A stretch of DNA of 53,303 nt from Elusimicrobiota bacterium (GTDB taxonomy: Bacteria > Elusimicrobiota > Elusimicrobia > Elusimicrobiales > Elusimicrobiaceae). Both the position numbers and the translations under genes were made by a program. Shown in pieces: positions 19,346 through 28,822 of the stretch. The stretch covers positions 1 through 53,303 of the forward strand of contig JAAYTX010000083.1 of the NCBI GenBank assembly GCA_012523635.1, written 5' to 3'. The notes beneath the pieces are model-generated. The model saw nothing but the letters and a program-made list of their open reading frames with translations. It was not told the origin of the DNA and searched no databases. The number at the start of each line of letters is the position of its first letter. Within the stretch, counting starts at the first letter, position 1.

Positions 19346-20468
19346 TTTCTGCGCCGTCCAGTTTGGACCATTCGTTACGGAAAAGCTGCACGAAGACATC
19401 CACCACTTTGGGGTCGAACTGCTCGCCGCGGCCTTTCTCCAGTTCCTCGATGGCCCTGTCAAAGGAAAGGGCCTTGCGGTAAGGCCTGTCAGACACCATG
19501 GCGTCCCAGGCGTCTATCACCGAAACCACGCGGGAGCCTATCGGAATCTCCTCGCCTTTCAGACCGGCCGGATAACCGCTGCCGTTGAACCACTCGTGGT
19601 GGTGAAGCACCATTTTGGGCACGCGCCCCAAAAATTGTATGGGGTGCAGAATCTGGTAGCCGATAGCCGTGTGCTTCTTGATTGTTTCGTATTCCTGGGG
19701 GGTAAGCCGGCTGGGCTTTCTGAGTATGAGTTCGCTGATGCCGATTTTTCCGATATCGTGCAGCAGCGCGGCATACTCTATCTCGCGGACCAGATCCTCT
19801 TCCAGGCCCATCTCCTCGGAAATGCGGCGCGCGCGGGCGCTGGCCCTGGCCCCGTGGTCGTGGGTATAGGAATCTTTCGCGTCGATGACGCGTGTAAGCG
19901 TCTCCACCATTTCCAGATAAAAACCGCGCATGGCCTCGTTCAGGCCCACGTTTTCCACCGTAATGGCAGTCTTGTCCGCGAGCACGGCGAGAATCTTCAG
20001 CACATACTCGTCTTTAAGCACCCTGTAATCGGCTACGTGCAGGTTCAGCACTCCCAGCACTTTCTTGCGAGTCCGTATGGGTATGGCCACGAAAGGTTCG
20101 CGCTGTTCCGGCGCGCCGATATAGCCCACATAGCCGTTTTCGTTGCCGGGGTCTTCGGTGGTGATGATTTTACCGGTCTGGAACGCAAGGCCGGCCACGC
20201 CTTCGCCAGACTTGAGACGCGTGCTGGCGATCACTTCGGCCGATATGCCCTTGGAGGCTATTATGTTGAGCGTCTGGGACTTTTCGTCGAACAGCATGAT
20301 TGAGCCGCGGCTGGCCTTTATCAGGTTGCAGGCGTTTTCCAGCACCGGCTCATAAAGTTCTTCGTTGAGTTTGTGCGAATAGGCGGCGGAGGAGAGTTCG
20401 TGAATATTGGTAAGCGATACTATCAGCCTGTCCAAGAGCTCCCACTTTTTCTGCAGTTCGATATCCAT
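19308..20468 (-). CDS. GAF + HD-GYP domain protein (putative cyclic-di-GMP phosphodiesterase)
   Basis: ASRGSIMLFDEKSQTLNI (GAF); YAALLHDIGKIGI, HHEWFNGSGYPAGLKGEEIPIGSRVVSVIDAWDAM (HD-GYP). Confidence 0.9.
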   Translation of the reverse strand: MDIELQKKWELLDRLIVSLTNIHELSSAAYSHKLNEELYEPVLENACNLIKASRGSIMLFDEKSQTLNIIASKGISAEVIASTRLKSGEGVAGLAFQTGKIITTEDPGNENGYVGYIGAPEQREPFVAIPIRTRKKVLGVLNLHVADYRVLKDEYVLKILAVLADKTAITVENVGLNEAMRGFYLEMVETLTRVIDAKDSYTHDHGARASARARRISEEMGLEEDLVREIEYAALLHDIGKIGISELILRKPSRLTPQEYETIKKHTAIGYQILHPIQFLGRVPKMVLHHHEWFNGSGYPAGLKGEEIPIGSRVVSVIDAWDAMVSDRPYRKALSFDRAIEELEKGRGEQFDPKVVDVFVQLFRNEWSKLDGAESADNHSHTAGQP

Positions 20469-20619
20469 GTAAGCCGGCCGTTTTTAAGATAGCAGAAACA
20501 AGAATCTGAAGCGTACGAACCCTGCATGTATAATTTAGCATAAAAGCCCTGCTTCCACAAGACGAAAAAACCGACGGAAGCGGAGCGTTTTCCAAATTTG
20601 GTATTCTTTTCTTATCTTC

Positions 20620-21939
20620 TTGTCCGGGAGTTCTTTAATGGATTTTTCCGGTGCCACGCACTCGCTAGCCTACCGACGACGCCGCTTTCTGGTCTGGTTT
20701 CCGCTGGGCCTGACCTACGCCACGCTTTACATGGGACGATACAACCTCAACGTCGCCAGCAAGACGATGATGGACATGTTCCAGTTGAGCAAGGAACAGT
20801 TCGGCATAATCGGCACTGCCGGCTTCTGGACTTACGCCCTCTCGGTGACGCTCAACGGCCCGCTGTCGGACCGCATAGGCGGGAAAAAGGCAATACTGAT
20901 AGGCGCGGCAGGCGCGGCCGTGCTGAACCTCCTCATAGGCCTGCTCTTCTTAAACGGCTGGCAGACCAAGCTTGTTGTGGGGATGTCGCTCCTTTACGCC
21001 GTGAACTGCTACTTCCAGTCCTTCGGCGCCGTGTCCATAGTCAAGATAAACTCGGCCTGGTTCCACGTGCGCGAGCGCGGCGTGTTCGGCGGAATTTTCG
21101 GAATCATGATTTCCAGCGGTTATTTCCTGGCCATGACCGTTGGCGGCTGGATAATGGCCAATATGAGCTGGTACATGGTATTTCTCATACCCTCGGTGTG
21201 CATGGCCACCATGGCCGCCGTGGACTACTTTTTAGTAAAAAACACGCCGGTGGAGGCGGGGTTCCAGGAACTCCACACCGGCGACGCCAGCGCCGACGAC
21301 GCCGACAAAAACAAACCGGTGGACCTGAGCTTCGTCGTGAACCGCATACTGCGCAACAAAGTGATAATGACGCTGGCGGTCTCGGAATTCTGCACCGGCT
21401 TCGTGCGGCAGGGCCTGATGTTCTGGTTCGTGGCCTTCCTGGCCGAACGCCACGCCGTGCATCACGGTTCGGCGCTGTTTTCCATAGCCACGATAGGCGT
21501 GACAGTGGGCGGCATAATCGGCGGCCTTATCTGCGGCTATCTGTCCGACCGCGTGTTCCAGTCAAGGCGGCCGCCCGTGGCCTTCCTTTTCTATCTGGCG
21601 CAGATTGCCTCCCTGGTGCTGCTGGGCCGGGTCTCAAGCCCGCTGGCCGCTTCCATAATGATAGGCGTCTGCTGCGTCTGGATATTCGGCGTGCACGGGA
21701 TGCTGTCCGGCGCCGCCTCGATGGACTTCGGCGGAAGCAAGGGCGCTTCGACGGCTGCGGGACTGCTGGACGGCGTGCAGTATCTGGCATCGGGCATCTC
21801 CGCCATGATGCTGGGCAGGATGCTTGATTCCTACGGCTGGGGAATATGGGTGTGGCTGCTGATTCCGTTCTCGCTGGCGGGCGCCGTGCTGATGTACACT
21901 CTCTGGAACGAAACCCCGCTTAAACAACAGGCGCACTAG
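20620..21939 (+). CDS. MFS transporter, organophosphate:phosphate antiporter (GlpT/UhpT/UhpC)-like
   Basis: YATLYMGRYNLNVASKTMMDMFQLSKEQFGIIGTAGFWTYALSVTLNGPLSDRIGGKKAI; 12-TM profile. Confidence 0.82.
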   Translation: MSGSSLMDFSGATHSLAYRRRRFLVWFPLGLTYATLYMGRYNLNVASKTMMDMFQLSKEQFGIIGTAGFWTYALSVTLNGPLSDRIGGKKAILIGAAGAAVLNLLIGLLFLNGWQTKLVVGMSLLYAVNCYFQSFGAVSIVKINSAWFHVRERGVFGGIFGIMISSGYFLAMTVGGWIMANMSWYMVFLIPSVCMATMAAVDYFLVKNTPVEAGFQELHTGDASADDADKNKPVDLSFVVNRILRNKVIMTLAVSEFCTGFVRQGLMFWFVAFLAERHAVHHGSALFSIATIGVTVGGIIGGLICGYLSDRVFQSRRPPVAFLFYLAQIASLVLLGRVSSPLAASIMIGVCCVWIFGVHGMLSGAASMDFGGSKGASTAAGLLDGVQYLASGISAMMLGRMLDSYGWGIWVWLLIPFSLAGAVLMYTLWNETPLKQQAH

Positions 21940-21948
21940 CACAGAAAA

Positions 21949-21993
21949 GAGGCACCCAGCTGAACCTTGTTTAGTAAGGTGCTTAAGTGCCTC
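21949..21993. terminator. Nested inverted repeat between convergent genes (possible bidirectional terminator)
   Basis: GAGGCAC...ACCTT-GTTTAGT-AAGGT...GTGCCTC, 7-bp outer and 5-bp inner arms, A-rich flanks. Confidence 0.45.
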
Positions 21994-22034
21994 AAAAGAA
22001 GTATAACCCTCTTTAAATAAATTTCAAGGCTTTT

Positions 22035-25000
22035 TCACGGAGTCGCGGACGAAATTGGAGCGCCCTCGTCCGCGACAAAACCAGCGTCGTTTGGGCGAAT
22101 CAGCAAATCCGGAGTCCCGTCCTCGCCCTTCTTCTTTTCCTGACCCTTTGGTTTTGGGGCAGGCTTGGGCGGCTGGATGGCGGAATCAGGCAAAGGGCCA
22201 AGCGCTATCTCCACCTCGGCAAGAAGCGCCGCGTTATTACCGGGCTCGCTTAAAATCTTGACCTTTTTATAAGCCGCGATCGCCTCCGCCTTGCGCCCTT
22301 TGGAGCCGAACTCCCTTCCCTGCGCCATGAAATAATCTATCGCCCTTTGCTTCAGCGCCAGTTCCCTGGCCTGGCGTTTTTGCCGTTCGGCATCATCCTT
22401 AACAACGGGCGCCGCTTTCTGCGCATCCTTTTCACTAAGCTGTTTGCGTTCCATAGCGTCGCGCGCCGCCATGTTTGCGGCCAGTCTTTCACGCAGCTGC
22501 CGGTCCACATTTTCTTTCTGAATCCTGTTCTCTTCAGCGCGCGCGGCGGACAGTTTCTGCTCCACGTAATACCAGCGATACAGGCTTCCGGCCACAGCCA
22601 TCAGCAGGATTATCGCGGCGGCGCGATAAAGGACCGGAGCCCACTTCACAAGCCGACGCACGACGCGCATTCTCTCGGCTGCGCCTTTTTCGCGCTGGAC
22701 ATGAACATTCAGTTCCACAAGCTTCTTGAACACCCCTTCGGGGGCCAGCCAGCCGTATCCCCTGCGCTGCAGGTCGGCTGTGAGTTCGGCAAAATCGGCG
22801 TCTGTCCAGGAGGCGGTACCGTAGCGCGTCAGGCCATCCTTTGCCAAGGGGCGGTGGTTTTCCAGGAAATTCTCAAGATAAGGCAAAGCGCCCTCGTGCC
22901 ACGGGGCTGCGGCCGGGAACACGGTGCGCCATTGCGGCGTCCACACATGCAGCAGCCCCGACTCGTCGGCCTGGCCTGAAACCAGCATCCTGCCGTCCCG
23001 CGAAAGCGTAAGCGACACCAGAGCCTTGCCCGCCACCGGGACGGTAAGCAGGCAACGGCCCGACGCAAGGTCCCACACGCGCAAATCCACGCCGCCCGCA
23101 AAAAGGAAACGCCCGTCCGGCGAAACGACCATTGCGCCGATGCGCCCAGCCTGTCCGGAAAACTCCAGCAGGCAACGGCCGGTGCTCAATTCCCACAGCC
23201 GCATGCTCATGTCCACGCTGCTGGATACGCAGTGCCGCCCGTCCGGCAGCACATGCAGGCTTACTACGGCGGCGCGGTGCCCGCGCAGCATCCGCACGCA
23301 TCTGCCGGAAGCCGTTTCCCAAACGCGCAAAGTCTTGTCCCTGCTGGCCGAAACGGTGTGTTTGGAACAGGTGGTTATGCCCACCGCCGTCACCGCGGCG
23401 GAATGGCCGCGAAAAGTGGTTTCTACCGCGCCGTCAGACAGCCGCCACAGCCTGACAGTGCCGTCGTCAGAACCTGTCGCGGCGAAACGCCCGTCGCGTG
23501 TGACGCTGACGCAGTTCACAGGCCCGGAATGGCCGCGTAATGACATCACGTTTGAGCCGGTGGACAGGTCCCACACCTTGCCCAAACCGTCCGCCCCAAC
23601 GGAAACAGCCCGGCTTTCACCCGCAAGGGCAACGCCGTGGCAGGCCCCGTCATGCGCCTTGATAAGCCGCCCGCAATCCCCCAGCGAAAGCCGGCACAGC
23701 CTGACAAAACCGTCCGCGCTTGCCACGACGCAGGAAGCCCCGTCGCCCAGCAGAGCTATGGACTCCACAGCGCCTGAATTAAGCGTAAGCGTGCCGGATG
23801 AATCCAGCGAATTGATGCCGTCCGGGACGGACTTGGCCTCCACCGAAGCCAGCAGGTCCATTATGGGCTGGTAGTGCTCGTAGCCGGGCACTGCGCGCGC
23901 CTTTAGCAGAAGAGAGCGGGCCGCCTCGCCCTGATTGGCGTTTATGCGGGTCTGCGCATCGCGCACCAGCGCCAGAAAAACGGTTTCATTGTGCTTTTCT
24001 TCCTTGGCATCGCGCGGCTTGACGTTGACAAAACCAAGTTCCAGAGAGGCTCCACCAGAGGTTTTAAGCCTGTTTACCGCAGCCAGCACTTCCTGGTTCA
24101 CGCCGTGGCGCTGCATCAGCGCGCCGTTCAGAAAACGGAACGCCGAGCCTGTGTCCCCGCGCTTGGCCGCCAGCAGTCCGGAGAGATAAAGGGGCAGCCA
24201 GTCCCAAGGGCGCATGCGCGCGCTTTCCGCAAGCTGGCCGGACAGGCCTTCTAAAGAGCCGGGATTGTTTACGGCAAGCAACAGGCCCTGGTTGTACAAG
24301 GCGCCCGCGTTTGTAGGGTCCATGCGCAAAGCTTCGCCGAAAAGGCGCAGGGCTTCGTCCCGCCGGTCAAGGTCGGCCATCGAAACGCCCTGGTTGACCA
24401 GCGTGTCGGCCAAAAGCGGAGCCGCGCCGATATAAGGCCTTGGGTATTGCCTGCCGAACATGCGGGCATACAGCCCTTCCAGTTCGCGGCGTATTTCAGC
24501 AAATCCCTGGGGACGCTGGTCCAGAGGGCAACTCAGACACCGCTTTATCACGCCGGCAAGGTCCTGAGGCAGGTCCGCGCGGAGCTGTTCAGGCGGCGTA
24601 GCCGCCCAGCCGATTGAATAGAGCCTTGCGTAAAATGCCTCAAGAGTCTCTTTCTCCTGCAGCACAAAGGGTTTGACGCCGGTGCAAAATTCATACACCA
24701 TCACGCCGAAGGCCCATATGTCGGCGGCCGGCCCGGCCGTGCCGGCCGAGGTCCACTGCTCCGGGGCCATATATTCGGGCGTGCCCAGGCCGCCCTGCGT
24801 GGCTCCCATGCGTACTGAAACCGGGCCCGCTCCAGTAGGAACGGCGGGGGAATCTTCTTCCTGCTGCTCGGCCTTGGCCAGGCCGAAGTCCGTTATTTTA
24901 AGGGTTCCATCGGCCTTAAGCAGGCAGTTGCCGGGCTTGAGGTCGCGATGCACAAGGCCCATCGAATGCGCGTATTCCATGCCCCGGCAAATCTGCACGG

Positions 25001-25781
25001 CATAGTCCAGGGCCGTTTCAAGGCTCAGCGGCGCGTCCGTCCTGGCGATTTTGGGCACCAGGCTTCCGCCTTCCACAAATTCTATGAAGATGCGCGGCAT
25101 ACCCAGCAGGCGCACGAAATAGCAGGTAACGATGTTCGGATGAAGGCCCAGGCCCACCCACATGTTCGCTTCCTTGAAGAAGCGGTACATTGAATCCTTG
25201 TCGTCAAGTATGCTAGCTGCGGGAGATTTGACTGCCAGCTCAGTGCCCCAGCCCTTGTGGTAAACATTATGCACTGTGCCGAAACCGCCGACGCCCAGCA
25301 CTCCGCGCACCTCGTAGATGCCGTTTATGACGTCGCCCTGCTCCCAGGCCAGCTTGCCGCCGGAAAGTTTCTGCGACGCGTGGTAAATGGGAGACTTCTG
25401 CATCCGCAACTGGGCCGTCTTGGCGTGTTCGGTGAATTTGGCGTACTCGGGCCCGGCCCGGCCCACGAAGTTTGCATAAGCCACATAGGCTTCCTGATAG
25501 CGGCCCAGGTTTTCAAGCGCTATGCCGAGATTGTAGTAGGCGATTACAAGACCGGGATTAAGGTCAAGAGCGGTTTTGAGCTCGGCGGAAGCCTCGCTGA
25601 AAAGTTTTTTACGTATCAGCGCCGACCCGAGCGAGCAGTGCGCGGAGGAAGAATCGGGGCGGAATTTAAGCGCCTCCCGATACTGCGACATGGCGTCGTC
25701 CACGCGCCCCTGCTCGAAAAAAGCGTGGCCTGATGTCATGCAGGACTGAAACTGCGCCATCACGTCTTTCATCCGCGGCAA
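22035..25781 (-). CDS. TPR - Ser/Thr protein kinase - TPR - WD40 propeller - TM protein
   Basis: HSMGLVHRDLKPGNCLLKADGTLKITDFGLAKAE; repeated WD units (GHSGPVNCVSVTRDGRFAATGSDDGTVRLWRLSDG etc.); C-terminal TM AAIILLMAVAGSLYRWYYV. Confidence 0.93.
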   Translation of the reverse strand: MPRMKDVMAQFQSCMTSGHAFFEQGRVDDAMSQYREALKFRPDSSSAHCSLGSALIRKKLFSEASAELKTALDLNPGLVIAYYNLGIALENLGRYQEAYVAYANFVGRAGPEYAKFTEHAKTAQLRMQKSPIYHASQKLSGGKLAWEQGDVINGIYEVRGVLGVGGFGTVHNVYHKGWGTELAVKSPAASILDDKDSMYRFFKEANMWVGLGLHPNIVTCYFVRLLGMPRIFIEFVEGGSLVPKIARTDAPLSLETALDYAVQICRGMEYAHSMGLVHRDLKPGNCLLKADGTLKITDFGLAKAEQQEEDSPAVPTGAGPVSVRMGATQGGLGTPEYMAPEQWTSAGTAGPAADIWAFGVMVYEFCTGVKPFVLQEKETLEAFYARLYSIGWAATPPEQLRADLPQDLAGVIKRCLSCPLDQRPQGFAEIRRELEGLYARMFGRQYPRPYIGAAPLLADTLVNQGVSMADLDRRDEALRLFGEALRMDPTNAGALYNQGLLLAVNNPGSLEGLSGQLAESARMRPWDWLPLYLSGLLAAKRGDTGSAFRFLNGALMQRHGVNQEVLAAVNRLKTSGGASLELGFVNVKPRDAKEEKHNETVFLALVRDAQTRINANQGEAARSLLLKARAVPGYEHYQPIMDLLASVEAKSVPDGINSLDSSGTLTLNSGAVESIALLGDGASCVVASADGFVRLCRLSLGDCGRLIKAHDGACHGVALAGESRAVSVGADGLGKVWDLSTGSNVMSLRGHSGPVNCVSVTRDGRFAATGSDDGTVRLWRLSDGAVETTFRGHSAAVTAVGITTCSKHTVSASRDKTLRVWETASGRCVRMLRGHRAAVVSLHVLPDGRHCVSSSVDMSMRLWELSTGRCLLEFSGQAGRIGAMVVSPDGRFLFAGGVDLRVWDLASGRCLLTVPVAGKALVSLTLSRDGRMLVSGQADESGLLHVWTPQWRTVFPAAAPWHEGALPYLENFLENHRPLAKDGLTRYGTASWTDADFAELTADLQRRGYGWLAPEGVFKKLVELNVHVQREKGAAERMRVVRRLVKWAPVLYRAAAIILLMAVAGSLYRWYYVEQKLSAARAEENRIQKENVDRQLRERLAANMAARDAMERKQLSEKDAQKAAPVVKDDAERQKRQARELALKQRAIDYFMAQGREFGSKGRKAEAIAAYKKVKILSEPGNNAALLAEVEIALGPLPDSAIQPPKPAPKPKGQEKKKGEDGTPDLLIRPNDAGFVADEGAPISSATP

Positions 25782-25887
25782 AATCCTCCCGGCTCACAGT
25801 TTAACAGAATACAATTCCGCATTTCCAGCCCGCCGGACGCCGCCTGCCGGAACAGTTTGGCCTAGCCCGTCCCATTATTGTTATACT

Positions 25888-27498
25888 ATGCATGGAATGC
25901 GAGAGCGCGCAAACATATTCAGACATGGTTTTTTTGCCGCGGCGCTGGCCGCTGTGCTGTTTGCGTGCGCCCTGCCGCTTAATGCCGCCACCTTCACAAG
26001 TTCCGATCAAAAATTCATGCTGGAATTCGGGCCGCGCTGGGCGGCGCAGGAAGCTGATTCTGCCGAAAACGTGCTGAACCTGGAAGCGAACGGGGCCTCA
26101 TTCTCCATAAGCCGCATGGATGAAAACCCGGACATCGACCAGCTGCGGACTTTGTTGCAGGCTGAACTGCTGTCGCTGCGCAGCAAAGGCTACGCCGTAC
26201 CCGGCGAGCCAAAGGAATTCCGCCTCCCGTCAGGCCCGCTGATGATTTATGCCGTATATCTTGGCGGCAACGACGACGTGGCCGCAGGCTTCTTCAACCT
26301 GGGCGGAATGGCCTTCGCCATATCCGCCGTAGGAATGAAAGAAGACGAACTTCTGCGCACAATGCAGACCCTGCACAGGCCCGGCGAGGAGATAGCGGCG
26401 GCACCGGTGCAGCGCAAATACAAGCCAAAAACCGCCGAACCTCCGCCCCTGCCGGCGGCACCAGCCTATCCCGCCCCCGCTTCGACAGAAGCGATCAATA
26501 ACCTTTTGGGGGCCGCAATAGATACCGCCGCGCCCGCACAACAGTCCGCGCCTGCGGTGCCGGAATCGGCCCAGCCCGCCGCGCCCGCGACGGAACAACC
26601 GGCGCGGCCTGATAAAACGCCTCTATATCCGCGGACTCCGCTTCCGCTGGCGCCGCTGGCCATACTGCTGGCGCTTTGGGGAGCCGGAACAGTTTACGCT
26701 TCGTCAGCCGCGAAAAAACTTCCCCCCGTTGCGCGCGTGGAAGCTCCGCCGCAGAATCCGCCTCCTGACTATAATTTCCCCTACGCTCTGCATGTCTCGG
26801 ACCGGGGGCTGGAACGCCGTTTCGATTTTTCCGGCGCGGACGGAGCGCGCTACTGCGCTTCCTGCAACTGCCTGCTGGACAAACTGGCGGCATATGCGCT
26901 GTACGCGCTGCTGGCCTTTGAATTCGCCTGGACCTGCCTTTATATGATAGGACTGGACCTGGCGCACATCCTTTTGCCGCTTCCGGGCGGCGCTGTGCTG
27001 GCTTCGTTTCCGGAACTGCTTTTCCTGGCGGTCGCCGCAGTCGGCCTGATACTGCGGCTTGAGCAGGAATACACGCTCCAGATACGCGATGAGCAGTCAA
27101 ACATAGTACTGGAGCTTTCCGGCACGCGCTCGGAAGCGCAGTTCAAAAACGCAGAAGGAAATCTTGTCGGGAAATTGTCCAAAACCACTGCCGGAGCGTG
27201 GCAGGTACATGCCTCCGCCGACGCCCCCGCCGCGCTTGAATTAGTGGACATCGCCCCGCAGCTCAAGCCGCTGCGCAGGGTTTTCGGCAACCTGGGCGGC
27301 CTGCTGAACGCGCGGCACGTCTTCCAGTCCGGCGGGAAGCTGGCCGGAACTGTCCTGCAAAGCTCCTCCAACGATTCTGACCTGACTTTGGAATTCGCAT
27401 TCTCCGCCTACCGCGCGGCAAGGCCGGACCAGATAGTCGCGTCGCTCCTTTACGTCAAAGCGGTTGAGCGGGACTACCCGTACCCCTGGTTCTTCTAG
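25888..27498 (+). CDS. Signal-peptide-bearing membrane protein with Pro/Ala-rich linker and C-terminal beta-rich (LURP-one/scramblase-like?) domain
   Basis: N-terminal signal; TM segments; LQIRDEQSNIVLELSGTRSEAQFKNAEGNLVGKLSK. Confidence 0.5.
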   Translation: MHGMRERANIFRHGFFAAALAAVLFACALPLNAATFTSSDQKFMLEFGPRWAAQEADSAENVLNLEANGASFSISRMDENPDIDQLRTLLQAELLSLRSKGYAVPGEPKEFRLPSGPLMIYAVYLGGNDDVAAGFFNLGGMAFAISAVGMKEDELLRTMQTLHRPGEEIAAAPVQRKYKPKTAEPPPLPAAPAYPAPASTEAINNLLGAAIDTAAPAQQSAPAVPESAQPAAPATEQPARPDKTPLYPRTPLPLAPLAILLALWGAGTVYASSAAKKLPPVARVEAPPQNPPPDYNFPYALHVSDRGLERRFDFSGADGARYCASCNCLLDKLAAYALYALLAFEFAWTCLYMIGLDLAHILLPLPGGAVLASFPELLFLAVAAVGLILRLEQEYTLQIRDEQSNIVLELSGTRSEAQFKNAEGNLVGKLSKTTAGAWQVHASADAPAALELVDIAPQLKPLRRVFGNLGGLLNARHVFQSGGKLAGTVLQSSSNDSDLTLEFAFSAYRAARPDQIVASLLYVKAVERDYPYPWFF

Positions 27499-27510
27499 TT
27501 TTTCCTGAAA

Positions 27511-28233
27511 TCAGACAGGCAGGATGTTCTTCAAAAGCGGCATTTTTCCGCTAAGCAGCAGCATGATTCCTATCACTACGAAAACAATTCCAGCCAGACG
27601 CTCTCCGTAAGCAAGCAAGCGCCTGTGCTTCGCAGCCAGGTTCACCAGCTTTCTGGCGCCAAGCGCGGCAAGCAGCAGCGGAACGCCCAGCCCCATAGAG
27701 TAGGCCAATAAAAGCAAAGCGCCCTTCCACGCAGTATCCCCGGAAGCGGCCAGCGCCAGCAGGCCTGCCAGCACGGGGCCTATGCACGGCGTCCAGCCCA
27801 GCGCGAAGGCAAAGCCCATCAGAAGCGCGCCCCAATACCCCGGCTTGAATTTATGAAGGGAAAAGCGTTTTTCATAATTGAGAAACACGAAATTGAAAAG
27901 ACCCAGAAGATACGCCCCGAAAAACAGCAGCAATATGCCGGAAATTATTTCCACCTGCCTGCCGTAATTAAGGAAAAAACCGCCCAACATTGAAGCGGTG
28001 GTGCCCAGCAGCACGAAAGCGCAGGAAAACCCGGACACAAACAGCGTCGCCGAGAGCATAACCCTGTGCCGCTTCTCGGGGGAAGGCCCCTGCTCCTGCA
28101 ATATCTCGGCGGCGCTTAAGCCGGAAATCAGCGACAGATAGCCCGGTATCAGCGGCAGTACGCAGGGAGAAAAGAAAGTGGCCAGCCCGGCAAACAGGGC
28201 TGAGAACAGTTCCAGAGGGCTAATGATGGGCAT
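27511..28233 (-). CDS. ccdA: CcdA-family cytochrome c biogenesis / thiol-disulfide transmembrane protein
   Basis: GLATFFSPCVLPLIPGYLSLISGLS...GFAFALGWTPCIGPVLAGLL. Confidence 0.93.
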   Translation of the reverse strand: MPIISPLELFSALFAGLATFFSPCVLPLIPGYLSLISGLSAAEILQEQGPSPEKRHRVMLSATLFVSGFSCAFVLLGTTASMLGGFFLNYGRQVEIISGILLLFFGAYLLGLFNFVFLNYEKRFSLHKFKPGYWGALLMGFAFALGWTPCIGPVLAGLLALAASGDTAWKGALLLLAYSMGLGVPLLLAALGARKLVNLAAKHRRLLAYGERLAGIVFVVIGIMLLLSGKMPLLKNILPV

Positions 28234-28816
28234 TTTCCACTACTGGTGTTTCCCTGGGCAGTGGATCCCACTGCCCCGACTCCACCATCTCCATTACCCT
28301 GGGCCACCGCCCCTGGCTTTTCAGTATGAACTCGCATATTTCGCGCACCGCGCCGGAACCGCCGCGCTGGAGCGAAACATAATGAGCCTTCTTCTTCACT
28401 TCGGGGACCGCATTGGCCGGTGCGCAGGCCAGCCCGATACGGTTCATGACCGGAATGTCTGTCCAGTCGTCTCCTATGTAGGCCACTTCCTCTGGCTTCA
28501 CGCCGGCCTGCGCCAGAATCTTTTCGTAAGGCGGCACCTTCGCCAGAAACCCCATGAAAATATACCTCATGCCAAGACTGCGCGCGCGGCCTTCCGTGGC
28601 GGGCGACCTGCGCCCGGTTATCACGCCTGTCTGCACCCCGAACACGCGCAGCAGGCGCAGGCCTATACCGTCCAGCGCATGAAAGCCCTTGAATTCCACC
28701 ATGTGCCCTTCGGGGCCCGGGACATGGTACATATGCCCGTCGGTAAGCACCCCGTCCACATCCATAAGGACCAGCTTGATTTTCTTCGCGCGTTTGGCGG
28801 CGTCTTGTTTTTTCAT
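28220..28816 (-). CDS. kdsC: 3-deoxy-D-manno-octulosonate 8-phosphate phosphatase (KdsC-like HAD)
   Basis: KLVLMDVDGVLTDGHMYH...TGVITGRRSPATEGRARSLGM...VAYIGDDWTDIPVMNRIGLACAPANA. Confidence 0.9.
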   Translation of the reverse strand: MKKQDAAKRAKKIKLVLMDVDGVLTDGHMYHVPGPEGHMVEFKGFHALDGIGLRLLRVFGVQTGVITGRRSPATEGRARSLGMRYIFMGFLAKVPPYEKILAQAGVKPEEVAYIGDDWTDIPVMNRIGLACAPANAVPEVKKKAHYVSLQRGGSGAVREICEFILKSQGRWPRVMEMVESGQWDPLPRETPVVENAHH

Positions 28817-28822
28817 AGTGAG

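Noticed and set aside
25882-25897. TATACT immediately before ATG as evidence of a leaderless mRNA for the 25888 gene
   Set aside because: Suggestive only; no supporting -35 and the true start codon is ambiguous (ATG at 25888 or 25897).
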